The notes under the pieces: generated by a model
What the model was told of the DNA's origin: nothing
Database searches by the model: none
Seen by the model: the letters and a program-made list of their open reading frames with translations, nothing else
Part shown: piece by piece, positions 37,100-49,842 of the stretch
How the letters are laid out: each line of letters starts with the position of its first letter
How positions within the stretch are numbered: the stretch's first letter is position 1
Position numbers and translations under genes: made by a program
NCBI GenBank assembly: GCA_023213315.1
Contig: JAKCPI010024840.1
Span: 124,001 to 188,000, forward strand
Direction: 5' to 3'
DNA length: 64,000 nt
Origin: Euborellia annulipes
Taxonomy: Eukaryota > Arthropoda > Insecta > Dermaptera > Anisolabididae

Positions 37100-39056
37100 G
37101 GAATAATAGATCGTGGCTGTAGCTGATATGTTGAATTAAGTCCTTATTCAATCTTTTTAATTTTTTAATTTTTCACTGAATTAAATGAAGGTTTACTAAA
37201 TTAATAAATTAATAATAGGTAATAAACCTAATAATAGGTGTTTTTTTGGCTTACTTTTTAAGACACACGACACCATCTTATCGGCAAAAGCATGCTTAAC
37301 AGCTTTACTACTACTCCGCCTTAATTTAATTGCAATTTTGATATATATATTAACGTGACTGATGGAAGCTTGCAGTTGCGGCCGGAACGTCCCCAATTTG
37401 CATAATTATTTAATTTAAAAAAGAATTCAATTCATTCCAATTTCATTAAAGTTTCTAAATAGAATAGCAGTGAAAGTGAATTGTTAGGCTTCACTTTAGA
37501 CAGACCAACGTAACGGTTGCCTACCATCCAGGCATTAGATCCCAGGGTGTGTTTGCTTTGTTATTGATTCACACACTCCCCTATTGGAAGCAATGTTATT
37601 TAAGACTTGTGTTGCTTTGGACGATCATGTTCACATGGCCTTAGAATACCTAATCATAAATATTTTCATAAATACTAAATCAATACTAACTTCCTTATAT
37701 TTTTTTTTTTTAACAAATTTGCATTTTAGACATTTCACTACAAGGTTGACGATATTTTATAAAATTTATTAATCAAATTATTTTTGGAAAATTTATAATT
37801 GTTTTAACTTTTTTGTGTATTCTCGATTATTTCCACCTTTTGTTGGTTTATCAACTCTGTTTTTTTTTTTTTTTTTTTATAAAATCAAACCAAAGGGTAG
37901 GTAAGGTGGTTAGGGTATAAAATAAAACACTATAAATAAGAAATTATAAACCTGCTGGTACCGCGATATCCGGGATGCTTTTCTTACTGTGTTTCTTTTG
38001 TTTTCTGCAATCTCGGCTGCTCTTTTCTCTTATCTTTTTTTAAAAATATATGGTGATGGCTTTATAAATAAAATCTTTGTAAACAATCATAGAAATATAA
38101 TATACTATTTCTTAAAAGTCCACTTTTGTCTACTCTTTTATTTCATGTCTTTCTTGATCACCTTAACGAATCCTTGATTCTTTGCAGATTTTCAGATAAG
38201 GCGTTCTTGCTCTTTTTTTCTCATTCTCTTCATCATCATCATTATTATTATTATCATCATCATCCAGGTATCTTCTTAATTTGATGCATGCTTCATCTTC
38301 CTCAATAACCATTTAATTCACCGGTTTGGATTATTATTAACAAGTAGCTAAATTAATTTGGTAACTTTATCATCTCTCTCTATCATCTTAAAAAAAAAAA
38401 AAAAAATACATTAAAATGGAATCAATTTAAATTTGACAATTTTGTTTGCCCTGAAAATGAGTGTGTGACTCTCAAAACCTCGGCTCTAAATATTGGAAAA
38501 AATTTTATTTTTCACCTATCGAGTTTCCAATTGATTCCATAAATTTTGATATAAAAAATTTTTAATCCTCCAAGATATATTGTTAATTAATATTGTCTAT
38601 TCTTCTATTATAATAATAAATCCATTAAACTTTACGAAATAGATATCCTAGATATATTGTCGCTCAGTGCTAATATGCAAATAGAAACATTGAAAAAACT
38701 TCTTAATTTTTACCAACTGGACGAACATTGAGAATTCAAGATTTGCTGATTGATATTCCAATACATTCCGACTTGACGAGTCAGAGTTTATTTAACAGTT
38801 TTGCTAGATATATTTTTGCTGGTGGAACAAATAAAACCCACCCGTTGCTCCCGATAGGTTGGTGATTCAGGGTTCATTTCCGAGGTCATATGCTTCACTT
38901 GATCAAATAGATATATGTATACTTGCAAAACTGTTAGATTAAATGAATTGAACAAAATACTTTTTAGGAAAAACAAATAGGCCTTATTAGAAGATAATAC
39001 TGTTATTTCTTATCAAGGCGGTTGTGAGAAGCAATAATAATTAACTAGACTAGTTG
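37100..39056. other. AT-rich DNA, nothing recognised
   Basis: Only short low-complexity open frames, a (CAT)n/(TAT)n run at about 38,230-38,265 and poly-A/T runs. GCGGCCGGAACGTCC at 37,377 is a weak echo of the GAAACGTC-type motifs. Confidence 0.45.
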
Positions 39057-39235
39057 ATTTGGGTCCATTTCTCCTGATAACTAAAATTCCTTTCCAAGTG
39101 AATTCATATACCCGAACGCCATGCTTTGATCTAATGTTAAGGGCACAAATTTGGTGGATCCGTGGTTCGACTCCCGGCGGCACACCCTTACTTTTTTTGG
39201 GTATATGAATTAATAAATATTTAATTATAATAATA
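39057..39235 (+). mobile_element. tRNA-derived SINE, family 2 (copy 2)
   Basis: TTTGGGTCC start, box B-like GTGGTTCGACTCCCGGCGG, then ACACCC and an ATTAATAAAT end, parallel to 22,640-22,800. Confidence 0.68.
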
Positions 39236-39526
39236 ATATTTAAAGAATAATATGAATCCTTTTTGTGCCCGGTATTTCCATATATCACTATTGCAATTCA
39301 TAACATTGAATGCCCGTATAATTTCACCTAACATTGAACACCCATTCTTTAATTCCTCAATAACAAACAAACACATAATAGAGTAGTTTGCAACTAATTA
39401 ATCAATTAATGAGACCTCTTAAATTGATTATTTTTCAAACGTAATAAAATGGTATTTCAAAAAAAAAAAAAAAAAATTTATTCAATCATATTTCTTGGAC
39501 AAATTTTAATAATAAATAAAATATTT

Positions 39527-39602
39527 ATTATGTGGGCAGGAAACACCAGAATTGACTGAATCATTCATTCTTGATCAGTACTGGTGATTCCTGCTCACAT
39601 AA
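39527..39602. repeat. Short foldback
   Basis: TATGTGGGCAGGAAACACCAG is inverted as CTGGTGATTCCTGCTCACATA. Confidence 0.65.
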
Positions 39603-39774
39603 AAAATAAAGCCCAGGCTCCTATTGTCATTTTCTTAATAGAAGAAATTTTTTTGGAAAAATTTTATTTTAGTTCATAGAATAAATTAAATTGCTAGATG
39701 CAAGTTTGGAATTTTATAATTTTTTTGTAAATTTATCTATTTATTTACGGGCATGGTATGAGAACAATTCTTTC

Positions 39775-40020
39775 GCCCTCGGGGCTTGGCGTAGAGGTTA
39801 GCGTGCTAACCTCGTATACCAAACGTCGCGGGTTCGGACCCCAGGCAGTCCGATGATTTTATTTAAGGCATTTGGATACCAAATGGCTTATATAAGAATG
39901 CCTGGACCCCAATATGTATAATAATAAATAACGGATATCGTTTAAAGTCTTAAATGGCCTGAGTTGCCGAATGTGTGAATGTGTGTGTGATTGTGAGTGT
40001 AAATGAGAAAAAAAGTGTGT
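39775..40020 (+). mobile_element. tRNA-derived SINE, family 1, complete with 13-bp TSD
   Basis: Head CCCTCGGGGCTTGGCGTAGA, box B GGGTTCGGACCCCAGG, tail TTAAATGGCCTGAGTTGCCG followed by a TGTGAATGTG-rich segment. GAACAATTCTTTC lies at 39762-39774 and again at 40021-40033. 246 bp. Confidence 0.88.
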
Positions 40021-40107
40021 GAACAATTCTTTCAAATTAAATAATTAATGTTTAAAAATTTATTAATTTTAAACTGGTAACCGATGGCTCTAGTTGAAAC
40101 ATTATGC

Positions 40108-40315
40108 TTTAATAGGAGAATTAAATTTAAGTATGATACACAAGGTTTTTGTTTCAATGGTTTATTTATTTAACATTAACACTTTATAAACATGTATGTA
40201 ATTCACTTCCGATGATGACACATATGCGTATAAAGTGTTAATGTTGAATAAATAAACCATTGAAACAAAAAACCTTGTGTATCATACTTAAATTTAATTC
40301 TCCTATTAAAATTTA
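40108..40315. repeat. Foldback, ~77-bp nearly perfect arms
   Basis: GAGAATTAAATTTAAGTATG is inverted at the right end. The loop of about 45 bp contains CTTCCGATGATGACAC. No coding content. Confidence 0.82.
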
Positions 40316-41565
40316 AAAATTTATTTTGAAGTTCCTGTGGATGTTTCTACAATTAATTACCATTTGAAAAATTTTATTTATTTTTTTCGTATTTATTTTT
40401 TAATTTTATTTACTACCTTACAATACTACTAGCTCAAAAATAATTGTAAAAATCTGGTTGAAATAGAAAATAAGCAGCTAGTTTATTATTTCTTGTAAAA
40501 AATAAGTTTGGGGGGTTTACCAAATTAAATTAATTCTGGAAACATTTGATATATATATATATATAGATATATATTTTTTTTATTTAATTAAATTTGTCCA
40601 ATAAAACACAGAATGAACGAATGAAATTTATTTTGGAAATTTACTACCATGGTTCAAGTTTGAGAAATCATTTGAAACTCTTTTTTAATAAGTCATATTA
40701 GTCTTATTAATTCATTGGTTTAGTTTATTTATTACAGTCTTCTTATTGTTCAGTGTAATTCCTGGCATTGACCTACTTCAACCCACGTCACAAGCTTCTT
40801 GAACCCCAGTATCATTTTATGAGGGTGTGCAAGTCTATTGCTAACATTCCTTTTGAGAAAAAAAGTCACGCTCTAAATTGCATGTCCTCTTTTGGCGACA
40901 AACTAACCTGTCTACTGACTGGCACACTCTCCGTTTGCTCAACAAACGGAGAAATTTCACAAAATAGCGTAAATTAGATGATTATTCTAAGAATCTGACA
41001 GGTTGACAGATATCTTGTTAATCATAGCATTATTTATTCTACTAAAAAAATTTTTGTTTTAACTTTAAGTTACCTAATTGTTAAAAAACAACAACTCATT
41101 TTTCAATTAGATGACGGCCCACGACTTGACTGTCAGAAACCATAAGGCTTCCTCTCTAATAGTGTTAATATTTTTTTTTTTATATGATAAATATAATTAA
41201 AACCGAGGAAGGACAATTATAATGGCAATTTTTAAGTTTAAATAGGCTTGTATCCTGTAAAAAAATCCTCCATCAACAACTACGGCCTATGATTGGAAGC
41301 CTTGAAATTGATTGATTGGGGTAAATATACCACTATTTGTATAAAAAAAACTGAGCTTCACCCAAATTTTAATTTCCAATTTTTTTTGTGAATTTTTTTG
41401 TTACTAAAAAAAAATCTTCAAAACTCGCCCTTCAGCCGTCGACCCAACCGGTTTAAAGCCCGGTTACTTTTCTTCTAGTCAAATAGCAAACTTATCCAAT
41501 CGATACCAAATCATCGATATAATAAACAAGAACACGCTTAACCTTCACGTTAAAAAAATGAGTTT

Positions 41566-41926
41566 TTCACATATAGGTAATAAAGCTATCTGAGGTTTAA
41601 GAAAAGTTTTGTGAAGTTAGCAACTTAATAAGGGTTAATAAATAAGAATTTTGTTTTCGGTTTAACTGTGATTTATCTGTAAAAATTACAAAGTCGACCA
41701 CTCATTCTGTGGCCTTCTTCTGGTACAGTTAAGATTACAAAGGTTATAACATCTGTGACAACCTACGTAATAACTTTGTAATCTTAACTGTACCTGAAGA
41801 AGAACACTGAATGAGTGACCGAAACGTAATTTTTACTTTCTCTTACCCTATTACCCTTATTAAGTTGCTAACTTCACAAAACTTTTCTTAAACCTCAAAT
41901 AGCTTTATTACCTATATATGAAATAT
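41566..41926. mobile_element. Foldback with hammerhead-like arms
   Basis: Outer arms CATATAGGTAATAAAGCTAT (inverse at 41,905). Inner arms carry CCTGAAGAAG ... GACCGAAACGTA on the right and its degenerate inverse (GGCCTTCTTCTGG) on the left. The centre is about 41,755. Confidence 0.78.
41793..41828 (+). ncRNA. Hammerhead ribozyme-like motif
   Basis: CTGAAGA, stem CACT/AGTG, GAAAC and cleavage triplet GTA (H = A). Confidence 0.5.
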
Positions 41927-41929
41927 ATA

Positions 41930-42640
41930 AAGAGAAACTATTGTAATCATATAAAAAATTCAATGTCGAGATTTTGATGGATATAATGTTTTGAGGTCCC
42001 CGGAGTCCAAAAAAAGTGGGTCCCGCAGATTGGTTGGTCCATGTGTCTGTGTGTAACGATTTTAAGCATAAAGGAATTGAGCTATTGGATTGAAATTTTA
42101 TATCTAACTGTAAGTTACCCTCTCAGACACTCAAAATCAGCTTTTGAACAAAATCAACCAAAAAGTTATAGTACTTTACTGATGTACTTTTTCAGTTTTT
42201 TTTTTTTCAATTTTCTCAAAATTGGCTCCAACGATTTTGATTAAAATTCATAAATCAATAATTATTTTTTATATGCTCTTTAAAATTCATTTTGCTCTTG
42301 AAATCTTTTGAAGCATACTTTACTCTTGTACTTCAGTGGATGAAGTTAGAATTTGTTGAGTTTTGTTTTCGATTTTCTCAAAATTCGCTCCAATGATTTT
42401 GATTAAAATTCATAAATCAACCATTTTTTTAGATGCTCTTTAAAAAGTATATCAGTAAAATTTTTCTTGAAAATTATTTGAAGTCCACTGTAATGATGTA
42501 TTTCAGATTTTTACTTATGAAATGCAAGTGTGACCACTTGGAAGTTTGGAACTAAAATGCTATGGGAAACTAAATATATATCGACACAAAAAATCTGGTG
42601 TGACACGCACAGTACACAACTTTTTCTTGCCCTAGGGAAA
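41930..42640 (+). mobile_element. Double-hairpin element, degenerate copy
   Basis: AGATTTTGATGGATATAATG, GACTCCAAAAAAGTGG-like text, TACTTTACTGATGTACTTTT and the 3' hairpin start AAAAATCTGGTGTGACACGC. Internally duplicated (42,190-42,260 and 42,365-42,430). Confidence 0.65.
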
Positions 42641-42699
42641 GAGTCACAAAGTCACAGTCAACTAGCTCGCTAGGTAATTAGAAGTCAAATAAATGACCC

Positions 42700-44280
42700 T
42701 TAGTAATTATTAAGAAATTACATGTTTCAAAAATATCTTGAATTTTGTAACATTTTGAGCTGAATGCCAATGAATCGAGTCCTAAAACCGATGATTCTAA
42801 ATGAATTAGGCGGCTCGGGAGGGGATGGGGTTGGCTAATTATAAAATATATATAGAATATAAAATCAGATAGCAGGACATTAATATTATAAATCTTTATT
42901 AATTAAGTAATTAAATTATAATTTTATATTTTCGTCTCAAATTTTTTTTTTTTTAATCTATTAATTTTCTAAATTTCTAATCTTTATTTACTATTTATAT
43001 TTTTTAAGTTATAATTTGTTTTAATTTTAGTTTGTTTGTTTTTTACGAAGACGACCTTCCAAAAAAGGAGTTTCTTGTTCTAATTATTTCCATCTTAATG
43101 AATTCATGCGAAAGAAACGTTCGAGTTTGAATTCTTTAGATTCACTCTATTAATTTCTAGCTGGCTAATGAGAGACCGTTTTATTAAATAAATACTCTCC
43201 CTCTCCCCTCTCTCTACTCCATTTGAGATTGACAATTTTAAAAAATGTCTCCATGTAAGTTATACACATCTTCTCTTCTTTCCATTTCTATCGATACATT
43301 TCTGTGTTTATATTTCACTTTTATTTCAATATCACTATTTTCACTTGAAATTCTTCTCACCAGACTTTCTTTTCTCAAAAGATATTAGATCTTTTTTTTT
43401 TTACTATTAATTCATAAAAAAAAGAAAAGTTATGTTTCTTTTATTGATATTCTCCGATTGAAAAAAGTTATTGTTTTCACTACATCAAATTATATTTAAA
43501 AAAAATAATAAAAATTACTCATTAACCTGTTGAAAAAAACAAGATGGGAATTTATTTATTATTCAGATTAGGAAGATGGTGGAAAAAACCAGCTTTTCCT
43601 CTCTCATTACTTCAATTTATTTGGACCCCTCTACAGGGGCATTGCATAAATGAAATTTAGGAGAATGGTTGTCTCAAAATTCACAAAAGATTTTTAAGAA
43701 ATTTTCATTTTTTTTTTTTTTTTTTGGATTTTTTAGAAAATCTTTTATAAATCATCTCTCGTATATTCCATAAATATAAGGTTATATATTCCATATACGA
43801 CCCCTTTAGAGTCACCGCAATATTTATTTAATGATAAACACAAGTATACAAAAAAATTCACACTACATTTCCATATTTCAATAATTTACATTTTAATTGT
43901 GAAGCTTACTTGTTAGACTCTTTTGGCATACTCAAAGCACATCCTAAATATAGGAGATTTTTCAATATTCTAGATCTTGTCTTTGTAAATAAATTGAAGT
44001 GGTGAGAGAGGAAAAAGGCTGTTTTTTTTCTCCTTATCTTCCTAATCTGCGATTCCCAGCAGGTGACTTACTTAGTGAATTATTATTCATTTTCTAACTT
44101 AGAGAAATCTTAAAACAAGAGATTTTCAAAAATTTAATTTGAAATGCAGAATTTTTTCTGTGTTCGAACTATGAAATGAAATTTTGTTTAAGGGCGTATC
44201 GACACCTAGAACGATTTGGGGCTCTAGGATCAAATTAATCGGGATATTAATAAATTATAAGCCTACATGTATTTTTTTAT
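42700..44280. other. AT-rich DNA, nothing recognised
   Basis: No genes seen. A weak inverted pair (GATTAGGAAGATGGTGG / CTTATCTTCCTAATC, 43,565 and 44,033) and CTCTCATTACTTCAATTTAT / its inverse at 43,990 suggest an old foldback spanning 43,560-44,050. Confidence 0.4.
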
Positions 44281-44289
44281 TTTCTCTTA

Positions 44290-44725
44290 CATTAATATAT
44301 GAAGAGTAAGTAATTTAGAAAGTATTGATTTCATGTCAAAAATTAGATGTCGAGATTTTGATGGATATGCACGTTTTGAAATCCCCTGAGTCCAAAAAAG
44401 TGGTTTTCGCAACATGGGCTGTCACTCTGTGTGGGTGTCTGTGTTCAATTTAAAGCATGAAGGAATTGAGCTAGGAGGTTGAAATTTTATATTTAATTTT
44501 AACACCACCAAGATAGTAGAAATGATTGCCATTGAAACTAAATATAATTATTTTCCCATGTTTATAAATTTAACATCTTGAAATCAAATTTACTGTAATG
44601 CCAGAAACTAAATATATGTCAACACAAAAAATATGTTGGGACAAGCACAGGACACAACTTTTTCTTACCAAAGATAAGAAAAAGTTGTGTGTTGTGTTAT
44701 TAGTCACACCAGATTTTTTAAGTTG
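44290..44725 (+). mobile_element. Double-hairpin element, internally deleted copy
   Basis: 5' part at 44,290-44,500, then the 3' part at 44,505-44,725 including the hairpin around ACACAACTTTTTCTTACC. Confidence 0.68.
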
Positions 44726-45209
44726 AACGGTTTCTTCTTTTTTCCAAAAGAACTGAAACATTTCAATTAATTTCTAGTAAATCATTATTATCCGATCCGG
44801 TTAACTGTTTCAGTAATGCTTAATTGCACATAGGCGTTGCGTGCTAGGGCACTTGACCTCTTCACCTCACCTCTCCAGATGCGTTTGCGTTTACTTCTTT
44901 TGCAATTCGGTGATAGCTGAAATAAACACTATTGTACTAAACCACCGAAACACAAAAATAAAATCAGGACAATTATTTAGAAGGTCATTAAGCGATACGA
45001 CCGTCATACCAAAAATAACTTCCTCTAATTATCAAATCAGAAGTGATATCACTTTGTATCATACATTGAATGCATCAGAATAACAAATTTTCTTGCTGCC
45101 AGAATAAATTACAATAACATTTCAATAATCTTTAGGTTTCAATTCAAAGTCTTTTTTCGACACCTGTCAAGATGTATAATAATTATTTATGAATAAACAC
45201 AGACAAATA

Positions 45210-45375
45210 ATTTTGCGGGATTCACTTTTTTGGACCGAGGGCGCTCAGAATGTGCATGTATTTCCATCAAAATCTCGTCGTCGAATTTTTGATATGAATA
45301 CAATACTTACTCTCTATATATGAATTACATGTATAGGCAAGAGAAAGTAAATTACATATATAGGTAAAAGAAAGT
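45210..45375 (-). mobile_element. Double-hairpin element 5' fragment, minus
   Basis: Inverse of the 5' portion (CCATCAAAATCTCG, GATATGAATACAATACTTA), ending at GGTAAAAGAAAGTAAA-type repeats. Confidence 0.6.
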
Positions 45376-45384
45376 AAAAACATC

Positions 45385-45470
45385 AGTCTCCAAGATTGTT
45401 AAGCAACGTCAAGCAGAACTAAAACGCGGGATAGATAACCCCCGAGAAATTATAGTATAGAAGCCATCGG
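45385..45470 (+). ncRNA. 5S rRNA-like fragment (pseudogene or 5S-derived SINE)
   Basis: TCTCCAAGATTGTTAAGCAACGTCAAGC is close to the 5S segment known in animals, with the exact word GTTAAGCAACGTC. It is followed by a GGATAGATAACCCCCGAGAA stretch in the place of GGATGGGTGACCGCCTGAGAA. The 5' third is absent and the 3' end diverges, so it is not a working gene. Confidence 0.5.
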
Positions 45471-45479
45471 GACTTAATT

Positions 45480-46909
45480 AATTGAAATATTGTAATATTG
45501 TAAACCCTAAAAGTCAAGAGCGGAAAGAGCATAATTAAAAAAAAAAATATTTTCTAGTCTATTACATCACAATAATAATAATAATAATAATAATAATATT
45601 CAACCGAGAAAGTTCTGACTCATGTAAGAATGACAAGATGGCCTTTTGACCTGCTTAATTTATATGCACAGGGGTCAATTGTAATTGAAGAATTATTAAT
45701 AATCCATTATTTATTATTTAAAAGCCTATAACTCAATTATTTAAAGAACTTTGAGCCAATCTAGTAATAATACATAGGGCCTACTCTAACTAAAATGATT
45801 GATAATTTAAAAAAAATGGCCTTTGCCATTATTAGACAAATTTTCCAAGAAAAAATAACAGATCTTTAAAATATTCGTTGGACATTAGTATTTAGAGAGT
45901 GAAATTTAAAAACTATTGAACCATATTACTACCTACTTATATACATCAGAAACTATGACTTTTTGATTAATTAATTGGATTGAGTTTTATAAATTAGTTC
46001 ATTTTTGGTCACTGGAAGGCATCCCAATAATCAATTAATTCTCTTGAGTCTGCATACCTTTAAGGAGGCAAATCAAATATAAAAATATACCATCTATTGC
46101 AATAGTATTGAGTATTGAGAGTTAGGCAGCCCAAATGGCAGAGAGAAATATTTTTTACAAAGCAAACAATAGGCCGAACGATCCTTTTTAACAAAAGAAT
46201 AACCATAAAAATTTATATTTTTAATATAAATTTGAAGAAAAATTATCTCATTGTTTTAATCAGAAAAAAGGTTTAGTGAACGTGTGCCTTTTGGGCTGCC
46301 TAACTACCGGGCGTTAGTTTCAATACTATTGCAATAGATGTTTTTAAGATAATATTTTCCTTGTTTTTTTTTCTCATTTATTGAAAGCCTGCTGTGTGAT
46401 ATCAAAGATACCGATGTACAAAAAAAAAAATATCCAGTATTTGCCAATGTATAACAATAAAGACATAATTGGATTTAATTATTTCCCTAGAATTCATGGC
46501 CAACTCTTGACACTTACTTTTTGCATTAGATTTTCTATGCATATCCGTTTGATAATTATAACTTTTCTCGACTTGATTCTAATATGTTGTTACTTTTCTA
46601 AAAGATGACATTAAAAAAAATATCCTAATTATATATAATTTAATATTATGTTTTCTTATGCTTTGAAAACTGACAAAAAATATTTTTTTTTATATTCTCT
46701 AATAAGGGAATAAGCAGAAACTTATCATTTTGGTGATTTAAATGGCCCAAGACAATTCCACTTTCCAAAAATAAGACTATAATTTTTATAGGTAAAAACC
46801 CTTTGAAAAAAAAATTAAACCCCCCCTCCTCCAAATTGATTTTTGCATATGTTTTGAGAGAAAGTATTGGATTCGTGTCAAAAATGTCGAGCTGTTGTTA
46901 ATTATTGGT
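45480..46909. other. AT-rich DNA, one loose inverted pair
   Basis: A (TAA)n run at about 45,570-45,598. CATCTATTGCAATAGTATTG at 46,092 is inverted at 46,320-46,340, with GGCAGCCC.. / ..GGGCTGCC inside, outlining an old foldback of about 250 bp (46,090-46,345). Confidence 0.45.
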
Positions 46910-46917
46910 GTGCGAAG

Positions 46918-47178
46918 CAAGGGCGGATTCAGAGGTGTTTCTCGGGGGGGGGGGGTAATTTGGTGTGACTAGTCGCACAATACACATTTTTTTCTCAATT
47001 TCAGTATTTTAAAGGCGCATTTTGTACTTGTTTGCCAGAATATAAATACAAATCAAATTTTTAAGTATTAATTTTAAAATTTTACATTAAAAGTAAATTT
47101 TTTTTCGAAAAAAGTATTTTTTTCAAATCTCGAGGGGGGGGGGTAATTACCCCCTTTTACCCTTTGCATCCGCCCTTG
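46918..47178. mobile_element. hAT-type MITE, 8-bp TSD GTGCGAAG
   Basis: Ends CAAGGGCGGATTCAGAGG and CCTTTGCATCCGCCCTTG. GTGCGAAG lies at 46910-46917 and 47179-47186. G-runs lie inside both ends. Confidence 0.87.
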
Positions 47179-47189
47179 GTGCGAAGTAA

Positions 47190-49240
47190 CGTTTTGGGCC
47201 CATTTTACATTTTCCTGCTTTATATACCAAATTTTATATCTAATTAGGACATTTTCTTTATAAACTTTTATTTTTAGACAATAATTAATATCAAGTTATG
47301 TTGAATAATTAGTTTAGATTTTAGTAAAAAAAAAATTTTTTATAAAAGTTTTAATTAAAATAAAATTTTGAATATCAACAGGAACTGGACTGAAACCGAT
47401 GGTTCAAATAAAATATAAATATTTTTTCTTATATTTTATTCTGATCAAAATTAAAATTCTTTGCCCATTCTAAGAAAAAATTTTACTCATATTATTCCTG
47501 ATTTTTCATATTTTTTTTTTTTTTTTTGGTGACTGCTTATTTAAAATTCGTCACACTTTTTTCCCCCCAAACAAATTCACTACATACAGGAGTGTCTGTT
47601 TACTTACCGTTGTTTTCTATCGTATAAAATTCTCTCTAAATAAACATTTTTTTTTTATGCTTAAGCAAAAATGCCTTCCTTTGCAGGCGGTCACGCCCAT
47701 AATACTTTATATATTATATATATTAAATGAATAGAATAAAAAAAATTGAAATATGCATTGTTAGCTCTGTAATCAAAGGTAATTTGTAAACTTGAGAGAC
47801 TCAGTTAACGAACAATAAGAATTCCGGGACTTCGCATTTCAATGCGTTTGTCTCGCTCTTGCATTCATTACACTCTTGTCAAATAAGATAATTTTTAAAT
47901 CTAATATAAATATAAAATGTATAAAATCTTATTTAAACAGTTTTATATGTGAGTGATAGTAGGCACTCGGGTTTTGGAATAACTTCTTACGTTAAAGATA
48001 AAATATATATTCAAGTAAACTCACCAAAATTCCATGTTATAAACAAATTCTACACAACTGGATTTTATACGAAAACACTTCCCTGAACGGAAGGGGCGTA
48101 AAGAAGGTTCCCTCTCAGTAATGCTTTCTTCGAAAGGAGTAGGCTATCCGCCGGTGTTAAGGGAGTCCCTCCTCTAGGACAGTGCTACTTAAAATGGAAG
48201 GCCGTGGCCCCCCAGAGGAGCCGCAAATAAATTATAAATTATTATTGTTAAATAATTTTAAATACTTGGATTCGGGTGAACTCGGGTTCAAATCCCACTC
48301 GCTGTTAAAATTTTCAAAGATTGCCAATGTCTCCTCCGTCTTTCTGTAATTGGAGTTAAACTCTGTAGAGAGATGGAAAAAAAAAATATTAACTTAGTCT
48401 ATTGGTCCATTTGGACTTTTATATGGAAACATTTTTTTAAATATAAAAATTTTTCTTTTTAATAAATTTTTTAAAACGTTTATTTGTTGTGCAAACAAGA
48501 TCGGGTGACCTTAGAAATAAAGTAATGCGAATGCAAAAACATCTTCTACATGCCAAGGTCAAGGTACATGACTATTTATTTAATCATTATATCTATTTTT
48601 TTTTTTATTTTATTAATAATTTAATACAATCACGTGACTTTAAATCGGAAATAGACCTCTTTGCTATTTTGATCAGGCTCAAAGAATGACCTTAAAAAAG
48701 AGAAATAAACATTAATTTTGATTACATCACAGCCATATGTCGTTCCATAATTATACTAAAAAAGAAAAATGTATAATTATACTAGAATGGAATCTCATTT
48801 TCATAACCTTCAAATTTTTTTTAAGAGATTTTGCCAAAAAATTTTAATCTTAGAGGATAAATAACGATTTGGATTTATTTATTTTTATTATATATATATT
48901 TTTTTTTACCTAACTACTAATACAGTAGTTTTATCGTCCGAAAATTTTACTTGAAATAAGCCTACACGTTTTTGGATAAGAAAAAAAATGGTTTATTAAA
49001 TCTCTCTTTATTCTTTCATTGATTAAATTAAAATTTTTAAATTTAATAATACCTAATTTGATTCATCTTATATCGTTTTAACCCCTTTTTACCCTGGCTT
49101 GTGTATTAGAATATTGATTGCCTAAACTTTTAGGGATTTTGAATCATATATTTCTTACTAAAGATTAAATCCCAGCATTATACCTTTCATAGGATATGTA
49201 TTCTAATTGGATAAGACTCGAATATTCTTGTTGTTGTTGT
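47190..49240. other. AT-rich DNA, nothing firm
   Basis: A short GC patch at 48,190-48,235 (GGCCGTGGCCCCCCAGAGG...) resembles 61,450-61,510, and both are followed by AAATAAATTATTATTGTTAA-like text, suggesting a shared old repeat. GAACTCGGGTTCAAATCCC at 48,278 looks like a tRNA box B remnant. Confidence 0.4.
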
Positions 49241-49369
49241 TAAGTATAAACGTTGTGGAGAGCTCGTAACTGAAGATAGGAATCTGTCGGTTGGATGCTA
49301 TTTACCAAGTCGAGTCGAGTCGCAGAGAGGAAGTCACTGGGAGGGCCTTGGATTGTTGGGATAGAGCCA

Positions 49370-49490
49370 TCCATGTCAAATGGTCAATTCGATTGGGTTC
49401 TTCCTCTGGAACGAGCTGCCAAACAAAATACCAACTAACTCACGTGATATTCTAGGGAAATAGAGCTAACTTCTCTGTCATACTAACCCT
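49370..49490 (+). pseudogene. Possible LINE ORF2 C-terminal remnant
   Basis: + frame reads FFLWNELPNKIPTNSRDIL before TAG. The L-W-N-x-L-P motif is typical of the end of many non-LTR retrotransposon ORF2 proteins. Only this short stretch is preserved. Confidence 0.4.
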
Positions 49491-49550
49491 GACATCCCAA
49501 AAACGTTATTGACGGAATTTTTATTTTCTGATATTAAGAGGGAGAAGGTA

Positions 49551-49587
<37 letters not shown>

Positions 49588-49801
49588 AGACTATTATAAG
49601 GAATTTTTCAATGCGGTTTTTTAAAATTAATTAAATTCATAAGGGATTATTGTAACAGAAAGTTATAATTTTTTAAATGATTTATTAAAAAATTATGAAA
49701 ATTAATTTTTTTGTTATCAATCGAAAAAACATGCGTACTCCTACCCCTCCCCCTTAATAAAACGATCCATCTAAGGATTCTTGCTGTGTCACTTTTCTGG
49801 C

Positions 49802-49842
49802 CCTGATGATGGTCCATTGAGGATTGAAACCTTCGTGTACAA
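49802..49842 (+). ncRNA. Hammerhead-like motif, partly degenerate
   Basis: CTGATGA, strong stem II GGTCC/GGATT, GAAAC, but CTTC instead of GTC. Confidence 0.4.
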
